From assembly GCF_003096095.1 (NCBI RefSeq), contig NZ_CP015453.1:2170001-2234000 (forward strand): a stretch of 64,000 nt of DNA, in the 5' to 3' direction. Under the pieces are notes generated by a model, which saw nothing but the letters and a program-made list of their open reading frames with translations, had not been told where the DNA came from and searched no databases. Positions 11,144-19,800 of this stretch are shown in pieces (position 1 is the first letter of the stretch; every line of letters starts with the position of its first letter). Made by a program: the position numbers and the translations under genes. This DNA is from Dietzia psychralcaliphila. Lineage in GTDB: Bacteria > Actinomycetota > Actinomycetes > Mycobacteriales > Mycobacteriaceae.

Positions 11144-11149
11144 ATCCTA
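11144..11149 (-). promoter_or_regulatory. Candidate -10 box for argS operon
   Basis: TAGGAT on the minus strand, separated by eight bases from the GTG of argS. It fits the TANNNT consensus of actinobacterial housekeeping promoters, and a transcript from it would begin at or within a base or two of the start codon. Confidence 0.45.
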
Positions 11150-11325
11150 GGTGTCAGCACGTCGGCAGGGGAATCGGACACCTCCCCGCCCCTGAACCGA
11201 CGGACCGTTCGGGGCCGATGCGGTCACGGCCCCACCCCGGTGCTACGATCGGTCTCGCTGTTCAGCAGGGCGGTTCAACGCAGTCGCCCCGCGATCAGCC
11301 TCCGGCCCCGACGGGCCGGTATCCC

Positions 11326-11401
11326 GCCCTCGTAGCTCAGGGGATAGAGCGTTGGTTTCCGGTACCAAAGGTCAGGGGTTCGATTCCCTTCGGGGGCACC
11401 A
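11326..11401 (+). tRNA. argV: tRNA-Arg (anticodon CCG)
   Basis: A complete cloverleaf is readable. Acceptor GCCCTCG pairs with CGGGGGC, including one T-G pair. D arm is GCTC/GAGC, anticodon stem TTGGT/ACCAA around loop TTCCGGT, T arm AGGGG/CCCTT with TTCGATT. The anticodon CCG reads the arginine codon CGG, very common in this GC-rich genome. Discriminator A is at 11398, and CCA (11399-11401) is encoded. TACGAT at 11244-11249 is a possible -10. It lies beside argS in the same arrangement as mycobacterial argV. Confidence 0.96.
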
Positions 11402-11403
11402 CG

Positions 11404-11441
11404 AGAGCAGGGCCCGGGCTTCACAGCCCGGGCCCTGCTCT
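11404..11441. terminator. Strong hairpin terminator after tRNA-Arg
   Basis: A perfect 17-bp stem, left arm 11404-11420 (AGAGCAGGGCCCGGGCT) and right arm 11425-11441, with loop TCAC, followed by TGATTTA. It starts three bases after the tRNA CCA end, so it is almost certainly the tRNA terminator. The symmetric stem could also stop transcripts arriving from the MarR gene on the other strand. Confidence 0.9.
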
Positions 11442-11498
11442 GATTTACGGCCTACGTTTCCGGCGGGTCTCCCGACCCGGGCAGCTGGCCCGACCCGG

Positions 11499-11978
11499 TC
11501 AGCTCGGCAGAGTGATCCCGTCGACGTCACCGATGCGGGTGACGACCCGCTCGAAGATCTCGGTCAGCGTGCCGATCTCATCTTCGGTGAGGACGTCCAC
11601 GAGTAGCTCTCGCACCTTCGCGACGTGCATGGGGGCCACCCTGGCGATCGCCTCGGCCCCCTCCTTGGTGAGGGTGACGATCGTTCCACGGCCGTCCTCC
11701 GCGCACTCTCCCTTGGCGACCAGGCCACGACCCTCCATCCGCCTGACCTGATGCGACACGCGGCTGCGATCCCAGCCCAGGGCCGCACCCAGATCACGAG
11801 CGCGTAGACCCCGGCCGTCCGCCTCGCTGAGGCTGACCAGCACGGAGTAGTCGGACTGGGACATCGACGCGTCGCGTTGGAGCTGTCGCTCGATAGCGAG
11901 ATCGAGCAGCTGATTGACTTCCCTGTACCGGCGCCACATGCACTGCTCTTCATCGCTCAACCAGCGTGTCTCGCTCAT
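11499..11978 (-). CDS. MarR-family transcriptional regulator
   Basis: Probable DNA-binding repressor, 159 aa from the ATG at 11978. It shows the winged-helix arrangement of MarR proteins: a recognition region ARDLGAALGWDRSRVSHQVRRM, then a wing containing GRGTIVTLTKEGAEAI. The N-terminal helix (MSETRWLSDEEQCMWRRYREVNQLLD) is typical of actinobacterial MarR proteins. An upstream in-frame start at 12023 is possible, but the ATG fits the family length better. No effector can be inferred. It is followed by the tRNA/argS region and preceded by the YhaN-like ATPase, both separate units. Confidence 0.85.
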   Translation of the reverse strand: MSETRWLSDEEQCMWRRYREVNQLLDLAIERQLQRDASMSQSDYSVLVSLSEADGRGLRARDLGAALGWDRSRVSHQVRRMEGRGLVAKGECAEDGRGTIVTLTKEGAEAIARVAPMHVAKVRELLVDVLTEDEIGTLTEIFERVVTRIGDVDGITLPS

Positions 11979-12052
11979 GGGGCTATTACAGCACGGCGCC
12001 CGGCCGCTGCGTCCTTCAGCCACCGGTCCGTCGTCGACCGCGTGGCCCGCCC

Positions 12053-14710
12053 TCAGTCCCGGGTCGCACGGGACCTACGCATGACATGGGTGCGGGCACT
12101 CCCGACTCCCGCGAATCGAGAGCGGTCGCACGTGAGGACGATTACCTGTGACGTAGCCGCCGCGGCGGCGATGACCGCACCCATCGTGAGGCGCCGGGAA
12201 GGGTCGGTGTATCCCATCGTGTCGTCGAGGAACACCGGGACTCCGTTGTCCCCCACGAGCCTCGCGCAGGCTATGCGGACGATCACCGCCAGCTGTTCCC
12301 GGGCACCGCCCGACAGGGAGTCGTAGTCGACGGTGACGTCGCCGATCCTCCGGCTGAGAATGGTGAGGTCCTCCCCCAGTCGCACGTCGAAGTCGCGTCC
12401 GTAGACCAGCCGCCCGAGCTCGACTACCGCCCGGTGGAAGGGTTCCTGGTACGCCCGAAGTGCCTCGGACCGGCGCTGTTCGAGGGTTCGGTGGAGCAGA
12501 TCCGCCGCGCGGGCCCGCCGCCACAGCGCATCGTTCTCCCTCTGCGCCGCCTCGACCTCGCGATCCGCCACCGCGACGTCCCCGAGTCGGCCCTGGTCGC
12601 TGATCGCGTTCACGCGACCGAGTGCCGTGGCCACAGCCGAGGCGCTCTCCCGCTCCTCTGCCTCTAACACGGCCAGCGACGCCCTCGCGTTCTCGAGCAG
12701 CTCCGGAGGGGCGTCGGCGAGCGCCTCGTCCAGTCTGGACCGCGCCTGATCCGCGGTCTCCCGTGTGGAGTCCACCACGACCCTCGTCCGCTCCACCGCG
12801 GCCGCGAGCTCCTCGTCCGGTGCGATGTCCCTCGCCGCGGCGAGAGCGTCCTCGCAACCCTGCAGGCGCTCTGCTGCCTCAGCGGCCAACGCGTTACGGG
12901 TGGCGAGGTCGGTCCTCAGTGTCTCGGCCTCGGCCGAAGCCGCCCGATCCTCCGCGCGGCACCTGGCCAACTCCTCCTCTGCCAACTCCTCCTCGGTCGA
13001 GGCCGACTCCGCTGCCGGATCCGGGACGGCCCCGGCCCCCGGGTCACCGGTTCCACCGGGTTCCCTTGTCGACTCCTCGGACGCCTCTCCCTCCGAGTCC
13101 ACCGCCGCGGCGAGTGTCGCCCGTCGTCGCGTCAGATCCTCGGGGGTGTCCCCGTGGAGTAGATCCGTCCTGCGTCGCCTGTGTGATGCGATGTCGGCAC
13201 GAAGTGCCTCCGCTCGCCGTTCACGCCTCTCCGCCTCGGCCAGCGAACCGACACCACACTCCCGGAGAATCGCGTCGAGGCGGACCCTGGCCGTCGACTC
13301 AGCGCGGCGGACCGCGTCCGTGTCGCCGGCGGGGACGACGGTCAGGGACACCTTGCCCACCTCGAACACCGTGTTCTCGACGATCTCGCGCTCCCATCCC
13401 TCGGAGGCGTCGATCGTCTCGTCTCCGACTCGGGCCAGGCCCTCGCCGGCCACCGCCACTCTCGGGGCGCTGGCCGCGCTCCTGACAACGGCTTCACGCA
13501 GGGCCGAGTCCGCGGCGCGGATGCGGTCGACGGCCCCGCCGGGGAGGTCGGCATCCGCGAGTTCCGCCTCCTTCTCGGCGAGTTCCGCCCCGACGGCCCC
13601 GAGGGTCTCGAGGAGGGAGTCGAGAGCAGACAGATCCGCGCGACGCCGCGCCTGCTCCCGCGCGTCCCGTTCCGCATCGACACGTGCGCGCGCAGTGGAG
13701 ACCCGTCGCTCGGCGGCCTCCAGAGCGGCCCGCGCCACACCGGCCCTCACCTCGGCAGGCTCCAGTCTCCGCGCCGCCGCCGCCGTGGCCTCTCGTAGCT
13801 CGGCTCCCCTGACCTGTTCCTCATCGCGACGCGCGACGAGGACTGTGCGCTCCCGGTGGAGGCGGTTCTCTGCGTCGTGCGCCACCGTGGCGCGATCGAC
13901 CTCCACCTCCGCCACCCGTAGGGCGTCGCGGGAGTCGGCGACCGTTCGACCGGCCTCCTCCAGCCGCGCCACCTCCGACTCGATAGCGACCAGTGACGAT
14001 CGCCTGCTGGAGTGGGCTGCGGTCTGTTGTGCGTGCTCGGTCACCGCGGCATCGAGTTCGGACAGCTTCGCCCTGGCGTCGTCAAGGCTCGCGCGGGCGT
14101 CTGCGAGCCGGGACTCGGACCGCGCCAGGTCACCGGTGGGCTCGCCACGTCGCGCCGTCAGGTAGCGGTTGCGTTCCTCAGCGACACGCGTGACCAGGGT
14201 GTCATCGCCGGTGGGATCGGCCCCGCCGGCCGCGGTGTCCAGGGCTCGCCGCAGCGATTCCATCCCCTTCCCCGCCTCGACCTGACCGATGGGCTCGTCC
14301 TGGGCGATCCGCAGGGCCCTCCACAGGGATCGATCCACCCTGCGGTCGAGAAGGTCCCGCACGTAGTCATGGGCGTCGTCGCCCGTCAGCGCCACCTTCG
14401 CGGACTCCGGGAACTCGAGCGATGTGCGCTTTCCACGCACGAACTCCTTGCGGTACCGCATCCTCTCCCGGTCGATCGTGAACTCCGCCTCCACGACCAC
14501 GGGGACGTCACGCCCCACGGGACTCGCGGCCTTGATCTCCGCTCTCCCGGACGACGCCTTGTGTTCGAGGAGCATCTCCAGCGCGTCCATGAGGCTCGTC
14601 TTCCCCGACTCGTTGGGGCCCTCGATCACGAAGACACCACGAGGGGGCATGTGCACCTCTTCCCGGTCGACACCGCGGAAGTCCTGGATATCCAGCCGGT
14701 GAAGGATCAC
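12053..14710 (-). CDS. SMC/RecN-like coiled-coil ATPase (YhaN / Rv1278-like)
   Basis: 885 aa. The N-terminus has a RecF/SbcC-type start (ILHRLDIQDFRGV) and Walker A GPNESGKTSL (about 33-42). A long Ala/Arg/Glu-rich region (about 180-760) reads as coiled coil. The C-terminus has the ABC signature LSGGAREQ and Walker B VPVFLDDTMG. This is the layout of SbcC/Rad50 relatives, and size and partner match M. tuberculosis Rv1278. The GTG start overlaps the stop of the metallophosphoesterase gene (GTGA), so the pair should act as an SbcCD-like nuclease complex. No zinc-hook CxxC is seen in the middle. DNA end processing is inferred from the family. Confidence 0.85.
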   Translation of the reverse strand: MILHRLDIQDFRGVDREEVHMPPRGVFVIEGPNESGKTSLMDALEMLLEHKASSGRAEIKAASPVGRDVPVVVEAEFTIDRERMRYRKEFVRGKRTSLEFPESAKVALTGDDAHDYVRDLLDRRVDRSLWRALRIAQDEPIGQVEAGKGMESLRRALDTAAGGADPTGDDTLVTRVAEERNRYLTARRGEPTGDLARSESRLADARASLDDARAKLSELDAAVTEHAQQTAAHSSRRSSLVAIESEVARLEEAGRTVADSRDALRVAEVEVDRATVAHDAENRLHRERTVLVARRDEEQVRGAELREATAAAARRLEPAEVRAGVARAALEAAERRVSTARARVDAERDAREQARRRADLSALDSLLETLGAVGAELAEKEAELADADLPGGAVDRIRAADSALREAVVRSAASAPRVAVAGEGLARVGDETIDASEGWEREIVENTVFEVGKVSLTVVPAGDTDAVRRAESTARVRLDAILRECGVGSLAEAERRERRAEALRADIASHRRRRTDLLHGDTPEDLTRRRATLAAAVDSEGEASEESTREPGGTGDPGAGAVPDPAAESASTEEELAEEELARCRAEDRAASAEAETLRTDLATRNALAAEAAERLQGCEDALAAARDIAPDEELAAAVERTRVVVDSTRETADQARSRLDEALADAPPELLENARASLAVLEAEERESASAVATALGRVNAISDQGRLGDVAVADREVEAAQRENDALWRRARAADLLHRTLEQRRSEALRAYQEPFHRAVVELGRLVYGRDFDVRLGEDLTILSRRIGDVTVDYDSLSGGAREQLAVIVRIACARLVGDNGVPVFLDDTMGYTDPSRRLTMGAVIAAAAATSQVIVLTCDRSRFAGVGSARTHVMRRSRATRD

Positions 14711-15870
14711 CGCACGCCTCCGTCCACGAGCCTGTACAGCAGGCTGAGAGCATTGCCCGCGTCCTCGGTGCCCGACCCGTTCGAGGCGGCCATCTCGACG
14801 AGATCCTCCACCGCGCGCCCGGCGTACCCGTCGACCAGGTCGGTGAAGTCGGAGTCCTCGGCGCGGACCACGAGATGGGTGAGCCGCTCCCTCAGGTACG
14901 CGGCCGCGAACAACGCCGCCCACGTCTCCAGCAGGTCGTCGATCCTGGCGCGCAGTGAGACCCCCACGGTCCCGGTGAGCCCGAGCTTGAGGACCGTCCT
15001 GGGCTTGTCCTCGACCGCCTCGACTCGCTCCGCCAGCACATCGAGGTCCGAGTCGGTCTCGATCTCCGCGTTGATCGCGAGAAAGGACCACCGCCCGGTC
15101 CGCACGGGCGTGACCACGCAGCCACCCGGGTCCCCGACAGGGCTCCGCTTTCCGAGCTCGACGAGCAGGGCGTGCCCGGATTCTCTCTCCACGTCGTCGA
15201 ACGCCGTCGTCTCGGGGCTTCCCGAGAACCAGATCCTGTCGCCGGAACCGACACGGGTGACCGAGTGCCTGTCGCCGAGTGCCACGTAGTCCAGGTGGCC
15301 CGCCCCCACGGCGTGCTCGAGCTCCTCGACGCGGATCGCCTCCACGGACGGCGAGTCACCGACGTAGACCTCGTCCGTGCCGCCGTGCGCGAGCAGGATC
15401 CGCAGGGAGTCGGTCGGCCCCAGCTCGGCGAGTAGCGCTGGGAGGCGGGCGGGATCCGGACGCTTGGAGGTCCACGGGACCCCGACCACCTCGACGCCGG
15501 GGCGCACCTCGACCGGATCGGAGTCGCCGATGACGGTGACGACTCCGCCGTCCACCGCCGATGAGAAATCCCGGCACCGGAGTACCGACGACACGTCCAG
15601 CGGGTCGTGGTTCCCGGGGAGGATCAGTACGGGTACCGGGAACGCGGCGAGGACCTCCGCCGCGCGGAGCACGACCGATCGTGGAACCGCGTTGTCCTCG
15701 AAGGCGTCGCCCGCGACCACCACGAACTCCGCCCCGTGTTCGATGGCGAGGTCTCCCAGTGACGCGACCGCCGCGAGCCGGTCCGCGGTGTACACCGCCT
15801 GCGACTCGGTCCCGAGGAACCGTCGCGTCATCCCCAGTTGCCAGTCTGCCGAGTGGAGGAATCGGATCAT
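14707..15870 (-). CDS. Metallophosphoesterase, SbcD/YhaO-like (Rv1277-like)
   Basis: 387 aa from the ATG at 15870. Calcineurin-like phosphoesterase motifs are clear: FLHSADWQLG (about 4-13), VVVAGDAFED, LPGNHDPLD and, further on, LLAHGGTDEV. These residues bind the two catalytic metals of Mre11/SbcD-type nucleases. It is coupled by GTGA to the SMC-like ATPase that follows, the order known for YhaO-YhaN and Rv1277-Rv1278. An upstream in-frame ATG at 15894 would add eight residues; the later start puts the first motif where family members have it. Confidence 0.87.
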   Translation of the reverse strand: MIRFLHSADWQLGMTRRFLGTESQAVYTADRLAAVASLGDLAIEHGAEFVVVAGDAFEDNAVPRSVVLRAAEVLAAFPVPVLILPGNHDPLDVSSVLRCRDFSSAVDGGVVTVIGDSDPVEVRPGVEVVGVPWTSKRPDPARLPALLAELGPTDSLRILLAHGGTDEVYVGDSPSVEAIRVEELEHAVGAGHLDYVALGDRHSVTRVGSGDRIWFSGSPETTAFDDVERESGHALLVELGKRSPVGDPGGCVVTPVRTGRWSFLAINAEIETDSDLDVLAERVEAVEDKPRTVLKLGLTGTVGVSLRARIDDLLETWAALFAAAYLRERLTHLVVRAEDSDFTDLVDGYAGRAVEDLVEMAASNGSGTEDAGNALSLLYRLVDGGVR

Positions 15871-15955
15871 GTGGCCGTCCCGTCGCCTGTCCATGGCCGC
15901 ATCGTAGGTCGGGGCTCCGACATCGCCGCGGCGGGCTCCTCGCCGGGTGTGCTGC

Positions 15956-16717
15956 TCACCCCGACCGGTACCGGGTGAAGGCGTCGAGGAAGTCCTCGAG
16001 GTCGGCCACCACGCGCAGTTGCTCCAGTGGGTCCCCGGTCGCCGCCGCGGCGAGCCTCCTGGTGACCGGCGCGTCCAACAGGTCCTCCAGTCCCGCCGGG
16101 TCGGGGGCGGGAACGGTCGGGAGGAGCGGATCCCGGCCCCACAGGCTCTCCTCGACATCGAATGCGACGGTCCCGTCGTCCCCGTCGCCCGTTCCGGCAA
16201 GCACCGCGCCCAGCGTGTCGGCGCGAAGTCCGCGAAGTGCGAACATCACCTGCGGCGCGGCGTCCCACCACTCCACGAGTACGTGTGCGGCGGCGAGCAC
16301 GTGCCGGCACGGGCCGGGCTGAACCGGACACCGGCAGGAGTGCCTGGTGGCTCCGTGGACCGCCGGGAGCAGCAGGAACCCGACTGTGTCGGAGAAGTCG
16401 CCGGACAGCGCCCCCAGGACTCCGCCGTCCTCGCGACGCAGCGCCGAACGAAGCGCATCGGTGTCGGTCCCGTCGAGCGGGGCGAACTCGAACTCCACCG
16501 TGAACGGTTCCGGCTGGCTACCGGCGACGTCGCACCGCACGATCCGGCCGGAGTGTTCCAGCGAGAGCACTTTTCTGTTGCGTGCGTCCTTGCGGCCGAG
16601 GAAGACGTCGCTGCGGCCCACTCCGGACTCGAGGTCCGAGGACCACCGCCGACTCCACATGTGAGCCCCGAAGGGCCCCGCCATCGACCTGGTCGGGATC
16701 CCGTCACGCCCGCTCAC
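15956..16717 (-). CDS. SWIM zinc-finger protein
   Basis: 253 aa with one clear SWIM finger, CRCPVQPGPCRH (CxC...CxH, about 127-138), which usually binds DNA or protein. The N-terminal part (MWSRRWSSDLESGVG) is typical of actinobacterial SWIM proteins encoded beside SNF2 helicases. The GTG start overlaps the helicase stop (GTGA), so the two should be made together. The C-terminal 90 residues are acidic and not assignable. An accessory role for the helicase is inference. Confidence 0.82.
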   Translation of the reverse strand: MSGRDGIPTRSMAGPFGAHMWSRRWSSDLESGVGRSDVFLGRKDARNRKVLSLEHSGRIVRCDVAGSQPEPFTVEFEFAPLDGTDTDALRSALRREDGGVLGALSGDFSDTVGFLLLPAVHGATRHSCRCPVQPGPCRHVLAAAHVLVEWWDAAPQVMFALRGLRADTLGAVLAGTGDGDDGTVAFDVEESLWGRDPLLPTVPAPDPAGLEDLLDAPVTRRLAAAATGDPLEQLRVVADLEDFLDAFTRYRSG

Positions 16718-19629
16718 GGTTCGTCACTCCCCTCATCTGCCAGGGCCACGAGTGCGGCCAGGTCGGTATCGGTGAGTTCTGTCAGTACACCGGCGAGAGG
16801 GCCCAGCGTGAGATCCGCCAGCTCGCGTTTGGACTCGAGCAGCTCGTCGATCCGGTCCTCCACCGTGCCCGGCGCGACGAGGGTCCGGACCTGTACCACC
16901 CGGGTCTGCCCGATCCGGTGCACCCGGTCCGTCGCCTGGTTCTCCACCGCGGGGTTCCACCACCGGTCCAGATGTACCACGTGATTGGCCTCGGTCAGGG
17001 TCAGCCCGGTCCCACCCGCCCGGAGAGAGGCGAGCATCAGAGGCGGGCCGTTCGCGCTCTGGAACTCCTCGACCATCGAGGCCCGACCGGCCGCGGTGAC
17101 ACCACCGTGGAGGAATGGGACACCGGTCGCCGCCCGGCGCTCCAACAACGGCAGGATGAGATCCCCGAAGGCCCGGTACTGCGTGAACAACAGGACCTTC
17201 TCCCCCGCGTCGAGGATCTCGGTGAGGACCTCGTCCAGCGCCGCGAGTTTGCCGGACCGGTGCCGCCCACCCCGTAGCAGGGAGGATCCGTCGCCGAGAT
17301 AGTGCGCCGGGTGGTTGCAGACCTGCTTGAGCGCGGTGAGACCGGACAGGATCGCGCCCTTCCGCGCCGCGCCCTGGGATTCCTTGACCTGCTCCATCAT
17401 GTCCTCCACGACCGCCTGGTAGAGGGTCGCCTGCTCACGGGTCAGGGGCGAGTCGACACGGATGTGTAGCTTGGCCGGCAGATCGGCGGCCACCAGCGGG
17501 TCCGACTTGAGACGGCGCAGGACGAACGGGGCCGCCAGGGCCCGCAATCGGGTGGCCGCGGCCTCGTCCCTGTGGGACTCGATGGGGACGGCGAACCGCG
17601 CGCGGAACGTACTCGCCGAGCCGAGCAGGCCCGGGTTGGCGAAGTCGAGCACCGCCCGCAGTTCGTCCAGCCGGTTCTCCACCGGGGTCCCGGTGAGCGC
17701 GATCCGGTGCCGCGCGGGAATCGACCTGATCGCCCGGGCCACCGCGGTGGACGGGTTCTTGACCGTCTGTGCCTCGTCGGCGACCAGGCGTCGCCAGCTC
17801 ACCCCGGTGAGCAGGTCGACGTCACGCGCCGCCGTACCGTACGAGGTGAGGACGAGGTCCGAGTCCGCCATCCGGTCTGCCGCGCCCTCCCCTCGGTCAC
17901 GTCCCTGACCGTGGTGGACGTGGACGCGCAGTTCCGGCGCGAATGTCGACGCCTCGCGGGCCCAGGTGGACACCAGGGTCAGGGGTGCCACCACGAGGGT
18001 GGGTCCGGATCGCCCGCCCACGTATTCGGCCGCGGTGAGCGCGAGGACCTGCATGGTCTTGCCGAGCCCCATGTCGTCGGCGAGGACCGCCCCGGTATCG
18101 GCCCGCGAGAGCGCCGCGAGCCACCTGACCCCGTCCATCTGGTACGGCCGAAGTGTGGCCCGGAACCACTCCGGGAGTACCACCGGGGACGACGACGAGG
18201 GGATCCAGTCGAGGGTGGAGGGCGACTCCACCTCGACGCCTACGGCATCCTCGGACATCAACGCCCCGACCAGGGCGGGTGCGGTCATCCGCTGCCCACG
18301 CCGGGCGGCGAGGAAGCGGGCCGCCCGCCGGAGCGCACCCGGGTCCGCCCGGACCCACTGGCCGCGGAGCTTGACCAGGTCCGAGGCCGCGTCGAGCAGC
18401 ATCCGGGCCTCGGTGGCGTCCAACGGGCTGTCGTCGACGACCATCTCCCAGTCCACATCCGCCAGCTGTTCGAGCCCCAACCGGTGTCCCGAGTCCACCG
18501 ATTCGGTCCCGGGCTCCTTGACGGCCACCCTGACCGCGGTCCTGATCCTCGTCCAGGCCCTGGGCAGGAGCACCTCGACACCACGGCCGCGGAGCGCCTC
18601 CACCCCCTCGTCCACAAGATCGACCACGAGGTCGGTCGGCATGAGCAGATCGGGACCGCCGGCCGCCTGCGTGGCGCGCGTCAGCGGCGGCCACGAACGG
18701 ACGGCGCGGTCCACGACGTCCTGTACCGGTCCGGCGACCGAGGAGGAGTCGGCCAGGTCGGAGAACGGTCGGAGGGAATCGGCGCCCGTCCGGACCAACA
18801 CCTGCAGCCGCCAGAACACGCGGGCTCCCCGGGACTCCTCACCCGCGGGGCCGTCGACCGCGTCCCGATCCACCGAGCTGTGCACCGCGTCGCTGTCCAC
18901 CGCGTCGTCTCCGGACGGTTCGACCACCCGGAACACCACTTCGACGTCCTTCGCCGCGGCCGCCCGGCCGAACTCCCCGACCGCATCGGCCAGGCCCTGC
19001 CCACCCGATGCCACCTGTCCGCCGGTGACCAGCGCGTCGCCGAGGTCACTGTGGCGATCAGCCGCCAGAGGGGCCAACGCCGCCCGGGCGTGGTGGTCCG
19101 CCAACGCCGACAGGAGCCGGACCAGCTCCTCGCGGGTGGCGACGAGCCCGTGACTGCGCTGCAGGCTCTCCGTGGTCCACGCCCCGATCACCGGTGAGGC
19201 GACCAGATCCCAGGAGGCCTCCCACCCCCCGTCCCGTCGGGTGAGGCACGGAACCACGTGGCCCGCGGAGACGAGGGCCGCGACACCCGAGGACAGCGCG
19301 GAGAACGATCGAAGGCCGGGCCCGACCCACTGGTCCTCGGTCCCGAGCAGGCGACACAGATCGATCGCGGCGCCGACGGAGATCCGGATCCCGGGCACCG
19401 TCGCCGATCTGGCCCTCCCGTCCACCACGGCGCGGACGCCGATCCGGTGGGAGAGCTTGTACCCGGCGAGGAATTCCACCACCTGGTCCGGCGCTCCGGC
19501 TCGGGCCACGGCCGTCACGGAGGCGGCCGGCGCGACGGACTGCGGCCGGCGCAGCCCCGTATCGCACCACAACCCCATGACCCCGGACTGCCACACGGCG
19601 TGGAGGCGCGGATCGGCGGAGGGGGTCAC
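16714..19629 (-). CDS. SNF2-family DEAD/DEAH helicase (HelZ-like)
   Basis: About 971 aa. The C-terminal half is a Swi2/Snf2 ATPase: Walker A DDMGLGKTMQV (about 520), VADEAQTVKNP (the DEAH-box equivalent, about 618), LTGTPVENRLDEL and QATDRVHRIGQTRVV (motif VI, about 900). The N-terminal half is the SNF2-associated region found in mycobacterial HelZ (Rv2101). The GTG at 19629 is chosen because LHAVWQSGVMGLWCD lines up with the start of HelZ-type proteins; a longer open frame exists upstream. Translocation on duplex DNA or remodelling of protein-DNA complexes is the family role. It is coupled to the SWIM gene. Confidence 0.88.
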   Translation of the reverse strand: MTPSADPRLHAVWQSGVMGLWCDTGLRRPQSVAPAASVTAVARAGAPDQVVEFLAGYKLSHRIGVRAVVDGRARSATVPGIRISVGAAIDLCRLLGTEDQWVGPGLRSFSALSSGVAALVSAGHVVPCLTRRDGGWEASWDLVASPVIGAWTTESLQRSHGLVATREELVRLLSALADHHARAALAPLAADRHSDLGDALVTGGQVASGGQGLADAVGEFGRAAAAKDVEVVFRVVEPSGDDAVDSDAVHSSVDRDAVDGPAGEESRGARVFWRLQVLVRTGADSLRPFSDLADSSSVAGPVQDVVDRAVRSWPPLTRATQAAGGPDLLMPTDLVVDLVDEGVEALRGRGVEVLLPRAWTRIRTAVRVAVKEPGTESVDSGHRLGLEQLADVDWEMVVDDSPLDATEARMLLDAASDLVKLRGQWVRADPGALRRAARFLAARRGQRMTAPALVGALMSEDAVGVEVESPSTLDWIPSSSSPVVLPEWFRATLRPYQMDGVRWLAALSRADTGAVLADDMGLGKTMQVLALTAAEYVGGRSGPTLVVAPLTLVSTWAREASTFAPELRVHVHHGQGRDRGEGAADRMADSDLVLTSYGTAARDVDLLTGVSWRRLVADEAQTVKNPSTAVARAIRSIPARHRIALTGTPVENRLDELRAVLDFANPGLLGSASTFRARFAVPIESHRDEAAATRLRALAAPFVLRRLKSDPLVAADLPAKLHIRVDSPLTREQATLYQAVVEDMMEQVKESQGAARKGAILSGLTALKQVCNHPAHYLGDGSSLLRGGRHRSGKLAALDEVLTEILDAGEKVLLFTQYRAFGDLILPLLERRAATGVPFLHGGVTAAGRASMVEEFQSANGPPLMLASLRAGGTGLTLTEANHVVHLDRWWNPAVENQATDRVHRIGQTRVVQVRTLVAPGTVEDRIDELLESKRELADLTLGPLAGVLTELTDTDLAALVALADEGSDEP

Positions 19630-19800
19630 GACGACATGAAAGCATGCCCGTCGGACACGGCAGGGAGTGCGGGGCCGAGCCCGGGCCCCGACGGTCTCTC
19701 CCCACCCTGATTCCCCACACCCCGTGGCGCCTCCACAGTCCCGGATCGCCGGCCCCTGTCCACCGGGCCACCGGGCGGACACGGACCCCATAATCGCCCC

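Noticed and set aside
12765-14165. A 466-codon Ser/Arg-rich frame antisense to the SMC-like ATPase
   Set aside because: Composition is what the complement of Ala/Glu/Arg coiled-coil codons gives; there are no motifs and no ribosome-binding site.
14711-15091. Longer N-terminus for the SMC-like ATPase
   Set aside because: The upstream part lies inside the metallophosphoesterase gene; the GTGA overlap and the ILHRLDIQDFRG start fix the real beginning.
15870-16200. Longer N-terminus for the metallophosphoesterase
   Set aside because: The extra frame has no family match and overlaps the 3' end of the SWIM gene; the metal-binding motif FLHSADWQLG should be near the N-terminus.
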